From Podochytrium sp. JEL0797 (lineage: Eukaryota > Chytridiomycota > Chytridiomycetes > Chytridiales > Chytriomycetaceae), in the NCBI GenBank assembly GCA_027596195.1, contig JADGJG010000192.1, forward strand, positions 1 through 32,669: 32,669 nt of DNA, read 5' to 3'. This document shows, piece after piece, positions 30,375-32,669 of this stretch; position 1 is the stretch's first letter; every line of letters begins with the position of its first letter. Under the pieces are notes generated by a model, which saw only the letters and a program-made list of their open reading frames with translations, was not told where the DNA came from and searched no databases. A program made the translations under genes and the position numbers.

Positions 30375-30476
30375 CTGGGGGGCCAGCAGCTCCCAAGTGT
30401 TCGGACAAATCGGGAGCAAAACGTATCCGTGGGACCAACCGATTTGTCCGAACACTTGGGAGTTGCTGGCCCCCAG
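30375..30476. repeat. 102-bp inverted repeat (long hairpin)
   Basis: The left arm 30375-30413 and right arm 30439-30476 are reverse complements over 38 bp, with one mismatch and one extra G in the left arm, around a 25-nt spacer. No clear target-site duplication flanks it. It ends 15 bp before the TATA-like box of the H2A-variant gene. A fold-back mobile element (MITE) remnant or a regulatory hairpin are both possible. Confidence 0.9.
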
Positions 30477-30490
30477 CTGAAAGAAAAAGT

Positions 30491-30507
30491 TTAAAAGGGG
30501 CGGGGCC
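30491..30507 (+). promoter_or_regulatory. TATA-like element and GC box of the H2A-variant gene
   Basis: TTTAAAAG (30491-30498) runs directly into GGGGCGGGGC, about 50-65 nt before ATG 30556. The position is right for a core promoter. Confidence 0.5.
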
Positions 30508-30555
30508 TCACCCCCGCCACCCATCACCACCACCACCACCAACCAACCAACAATC

Positions 30556-31426
30556 ATGTCGAGCCATCAGTTCGAAATCAAGACGAAATTCGTCACCGAG
30601 GCCCGCTGCGCATCCTTCCTCAACAAGCCACATGACGTTTTCCTCCCAGTCACGAATGTGACAGCCAGCGTGGAACGCTCGCAAGACGAAGCGTGGCTCC
30701 ACACGCGCATCTTCTTGGAGAATCCTGACCAAGCGGACGAGTTTGGGCGAAAGATTGTCCTTGCGGATCCCGCCGGGGCCAAGCAGAACCGGCTCTTCCG
30801 CGTCCTTCCCAATGGTGGGTTTATTGCCTTCTTCCTTCTTCCGCGTGATCCTGATAGAATTCCACAGGATTCACGCGTGAAATCGCCAAAGGCGTTTTTG
30901 GCCGTCATTTTGCGCCCGCGTGTTTGATCCATGGGGAAAGTGAGCATTGCTGTGTTTTTGTTTTCGATCCACTAACTTCTCTTTCTTAGCCCTAAACCGC
31001 ATCCCCACCCGCAATGCCGCTCCTGCCGATCCGAACCCCGCTCCAGTTACCCCACCCACCCCCGTCGCATCTTCTCCAAAGGCCCCCACACCCCCAGCCG
31101 TCAAAAAATCCCGCAAGACTCGTATTGGCAGATCTCGCTCGAAACGCGCTGGGCTCCAGTTTCCCGTTGGCCGTATCCACCGCCTCCTCCGCAAGGGCAA
31201 CTATGCCAAACGCATTGGATCCACTGCCCCCGTGTACCTCGCGTCCATCCTCGAACACCTCATGACCGAAATGCTCCAGCTGGCCGCGAAAGCTGCGCGC
31301 GACAACAAGAAGTCCCGCATTGTCCCCAGACACTTGCAGTTGGCCATCAGAAACAATGAAGTATTGATCAAGCTGCTCGGAAATGTGACGATTGCGGAGG
31401 GAGGTGTCTTGCCCAAGACCTTGTGA
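30556..31426 (+). CDS. Divergent histone H2A variant with a long N-terminal domain
   Basis: Three exons: 30556-30814, 30868-30939, 30990-31426 (768 nt, 255 aa); the second intron has an ACTAAC branch site. Residues 1 to about 110 form an unrecognised folded-looking domain, 120-148 a Pro/Ala linker, and 149-255 an H2A histone fold ([55 protein letters not shown]). Against canonical H2A (offset 143), acidic-patch residues E56, E61 and E91 are kept, but E64 is Gln207, D90 is Asn233 and E92 is Val235. The protein stops at GGVLPKTL, so it lacks the end of the docking region and the C-terminal tail. It should pair with H2B in chromatin but bind patch readers poorly and give a looser nucleosome (inference). 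AATAAA lies at 31511-31516. Confidence 0.85.
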
Positions 31427-31569
31427 TGGGCTGGCTGCATGCAGAAGTTTGTTTTTTTGATTTTTTACCGTGTAATATTGTCACTGAGCTGCTTCGATTG
31501 AAAGGAAAGGAATAAATAGAGAAATTTGTCTGTGTAAATGTGATTTCTTTCGCTTTCTCTTTCAAAAAA

Positions 31570-31992
31570 TCAACAGTCTAAAGACAAAATACCAAAATGA
31601 CTTTCCAACAGCTCCAAAAGCTGTTGGTCTTTGGACCGTATCAACTCTCGCATGGCATCTTGTTGACCTTGAGTGTTGGTACAACTGATGCGTGACTGAG
31701 CTGCGTTTTTGATGCCTTTCCACAGCGTGCTCATGTGTGTGATGAACAAAGAAAACTGAGCTGAAACTCCCCTCGTTTTATTTGGCGTGGGTGAGTGTGG
31801 AACGCTTTTCATGGTGGATTTGAGCTGTTGAAACTGACAGCTGCGCGGCAGGCAAGTCAATAATGCGGCAGCCTTGGGGCTTGGACTGGGCAACGGACAG
31901 CAAATATAGGGGTGTTGGACTGGGTTTTTGACTGGGCATTGAGTCATCATTGTGTGCGTCATCACGGAGAAAATGCAGTGCCCCGAGCGGGT
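31570..31992 (-). CDS. Hypothetical protein, intact copy of the 24.7-kb repeat gene
   Basis: A reverse-strand frame opens upstream of 31992, with in-frame ATGs at about 31961 and 31830, and ends TGA at 31570. The C-terminal 55 residues (LWKGIKNAAQSRISCTNTQG followed by QQDAMRELIRSKDQQLLELL...) look helical with heptad-like Leu spacing. This is the part repeated, in broken form, at 24.7-24.8 kb. The N-terminal part is Pro/Ser-rich and may not be coding. The family is not recognised; the start is uncertain. Confidence 0.4.
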   Translation of the reverse strand, partial: TRSGHCIFSVMTHTMMTQCPVKNPVQHPYICCPLPSPSPKAAALLTCLPRSCQFQQLKSTMKSVPHSPTPNKTRGVSAQFSLFITHMSTLWKGIKNAAQSRISCTNTQGQQDAMRELIRSKDQQLLELLESHFGILSLDC

Positions 31993-32092
31993 TCCCTGAA
32001 GGAAAGTCAAATCTCTACTGAGGAGGTGAGGTGGAAGAGGGGTATCGAAATTATTTCCACTTTCCACGGACTATCTTTGACATATGTCATTT

Positions 32093-32228
32093 CGCAATCG
32101 GCACGTGCGTTAGATCATTAATACGATTCGATAAAAATTCCAGCGCGTGCTGTGGTATTATACTCGCAATTCCAAAAATAAAGGAAACCCGCGTTTTCCT
32201 TATCGTTCCCGCAGAAAAGGATATAAAA
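32093..32228 (+). promoter_or_regulatory. Duplicated TATA promoter, copy B
   Basis: This is the counterpart of the block at 26465-26615: CACGTG at 32102-32107, the GGAAA...TTTTCC palindrome at 32183-32199 and TATAAAA at 32222-32228, 65-71 nt before the start codon. Sequence between the elements is also partly conserved. Confidence 0.65.
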
Positions 32229-32292
32229 CGGGGAAATCCCCCGCAATGAGAAACCAAAACAACAAACTCGAAGCTCCACTCTCGCCCAAGCA

Positions 32293-32499
32293 ATGCCATC
32301 CATCTTGAACCTCTTTGCTCAACCCACATCACCTGCCGCCGAATCCACCGGTGCCACTACCACCAAACAAGCCGGATTGAAGGACCACTGCAGCGTTGAC
32401 CAGAACGACTCGCAACGCGTGTACCCGCACTGCTGCCGATTTCATTCTCTCAACTCGAGAAAGTTGCAGCAATCGCTTCGTGCGTTGAAGCATGAATGA
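32293..32499 (+). CDS. 68-aa small protein, family copy B (unrecognised)
   Basis: This is the paralogue of the frame at 26688-26894, the same length without gaps. It begins MPSILNLFAQPT and keeps CCRFHSLNSRK, ending LKHE. A promoter with the same elements lies upstream and AATAAA follows at 32561-32566. Replacements cluster in the middle (residues 28-46), where His/Asp/Pro positions vary; the N-terminal 12 and the 47-57 block barely change. Function is unknown; a small basic C-terminal half could bind nucleic acid or a partner, but that is speculation. Confidence 0.55.
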   Translation: MPSILNLFAQPTSPAAESTGATTTKQAGLKDHCSVDQNDSQRVYPHCCRFHSLNSRKLQQSLRALKHE

Positions 32500-32608
32500 A
32501 GATTATTATTTTTCTCGCTTTTTGTTCACATTTGTACTGTTTTCTCGTGTCTCGCTTGGGAATAAAAGGATTCTCATTATTTCCTCGGTTTTCTTTTGGC
32601 GCTCGCTA

Positions 32609-32609
<1 letters not shown>

Positions 32610-32669
<60 letters not shown>
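32610..32669. other. Terminal poly-G run (probable assembly artefact)
   Basis: Sixty uninterrupted G residues end the contig, the mirror of the poly-C start. True sequence probably ends near 32609. Confidence 0.8.

Noticed and set aside
1..32669. tRNA, rRNA, CRISPR arrays, prophage or retrotransposon enzymes
   Set aside because: I searched by eye for T-loop motifs, regular spaced repeats, and reverse transcriptase or transposase motifs and found none that hold up.

Overview
This 32.7 kb window is a eukaryotic contig from a compact, intron-rich genome. Introns are mostly 46-120 nt, with GT..AG ends and CTAAC-like branch points; intergenic gaps are often 20-100 bp and AATAAA signals are frequent. 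Phenylalanine hydroxylase, a LysM-GH19 chitinase, a SYLF-SH3 protein, COP9 subunit 6 and a WW-parvulin together suggest an early-diverging (chytrid-like) fungus. That placement is an inference. The contig opens with about 85 nt of almost pure C and closes with 60 G, which looks like a sequencing artefact rather than genome.

1-9.99 kb, all on +: the 3' part of a nuclear FKBP prolyl isomerase; an 8-exon phenylalanine 4-hydroxylase with a mitochondrial-type N-terminus; an intronless HAD hydrolase; a Rab-like protein whose GTPase motifs are degenerate; a homeodomain factor; and a kelch-repeat type I membrane protein.

10-14.5 kb: an FHIP-like (FTS-Hook-interacting) protein on - ends 20 bp from the kelch gene and starts 25 bp from a divergent Pin1-type isomerase whose WW domain is assembled from 12-nt and 8-nt micro-exons. 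A SYLF-SH3 actin-patch protein follows on +.

14.6-22.7 kb, all on -: an insulin-degrading-enzyme homologue (11 exons, 1004 aa, possible dual targeting), COP9 signalosome subunit 6 (9 exons), and a striking fusion of a BtuF-like cobalamin-binding domain, a DUF5522 Cys motif and a DUF71/COG2102-like domain. The fusion shares a 101-bp divergent promoter with a secreted LysM-GH19 chitinase (22.8-24.6 kb, +).

24.6-32.6 kb: a gene-poor, rearranged tail. It holds two copies of a 68-codon gene of no recognised family with a duplicated TATA promoter (26.69 and 32.29 kb), a second repeat pair (24.69 and 31.59 kb), a proteasome Rpt1 pseudogene broken by an inversion (28.6-29.2 kb), several uncertain small frames, and a 102-bp hairpin next to the promoter of an unusual H2A variant with a long unrecognised N-terminal domain and a weakened acidic patch (30.56-31.43 kb).

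The most novel candidates are the B12-type three-domain fusion, the chimeric H2A variant, the duplicated 68-aa gene family and the pseudo-GTPase. All exon structures were derived by reading splice signals and protein family conservation, with reading phase checked exon by exon.
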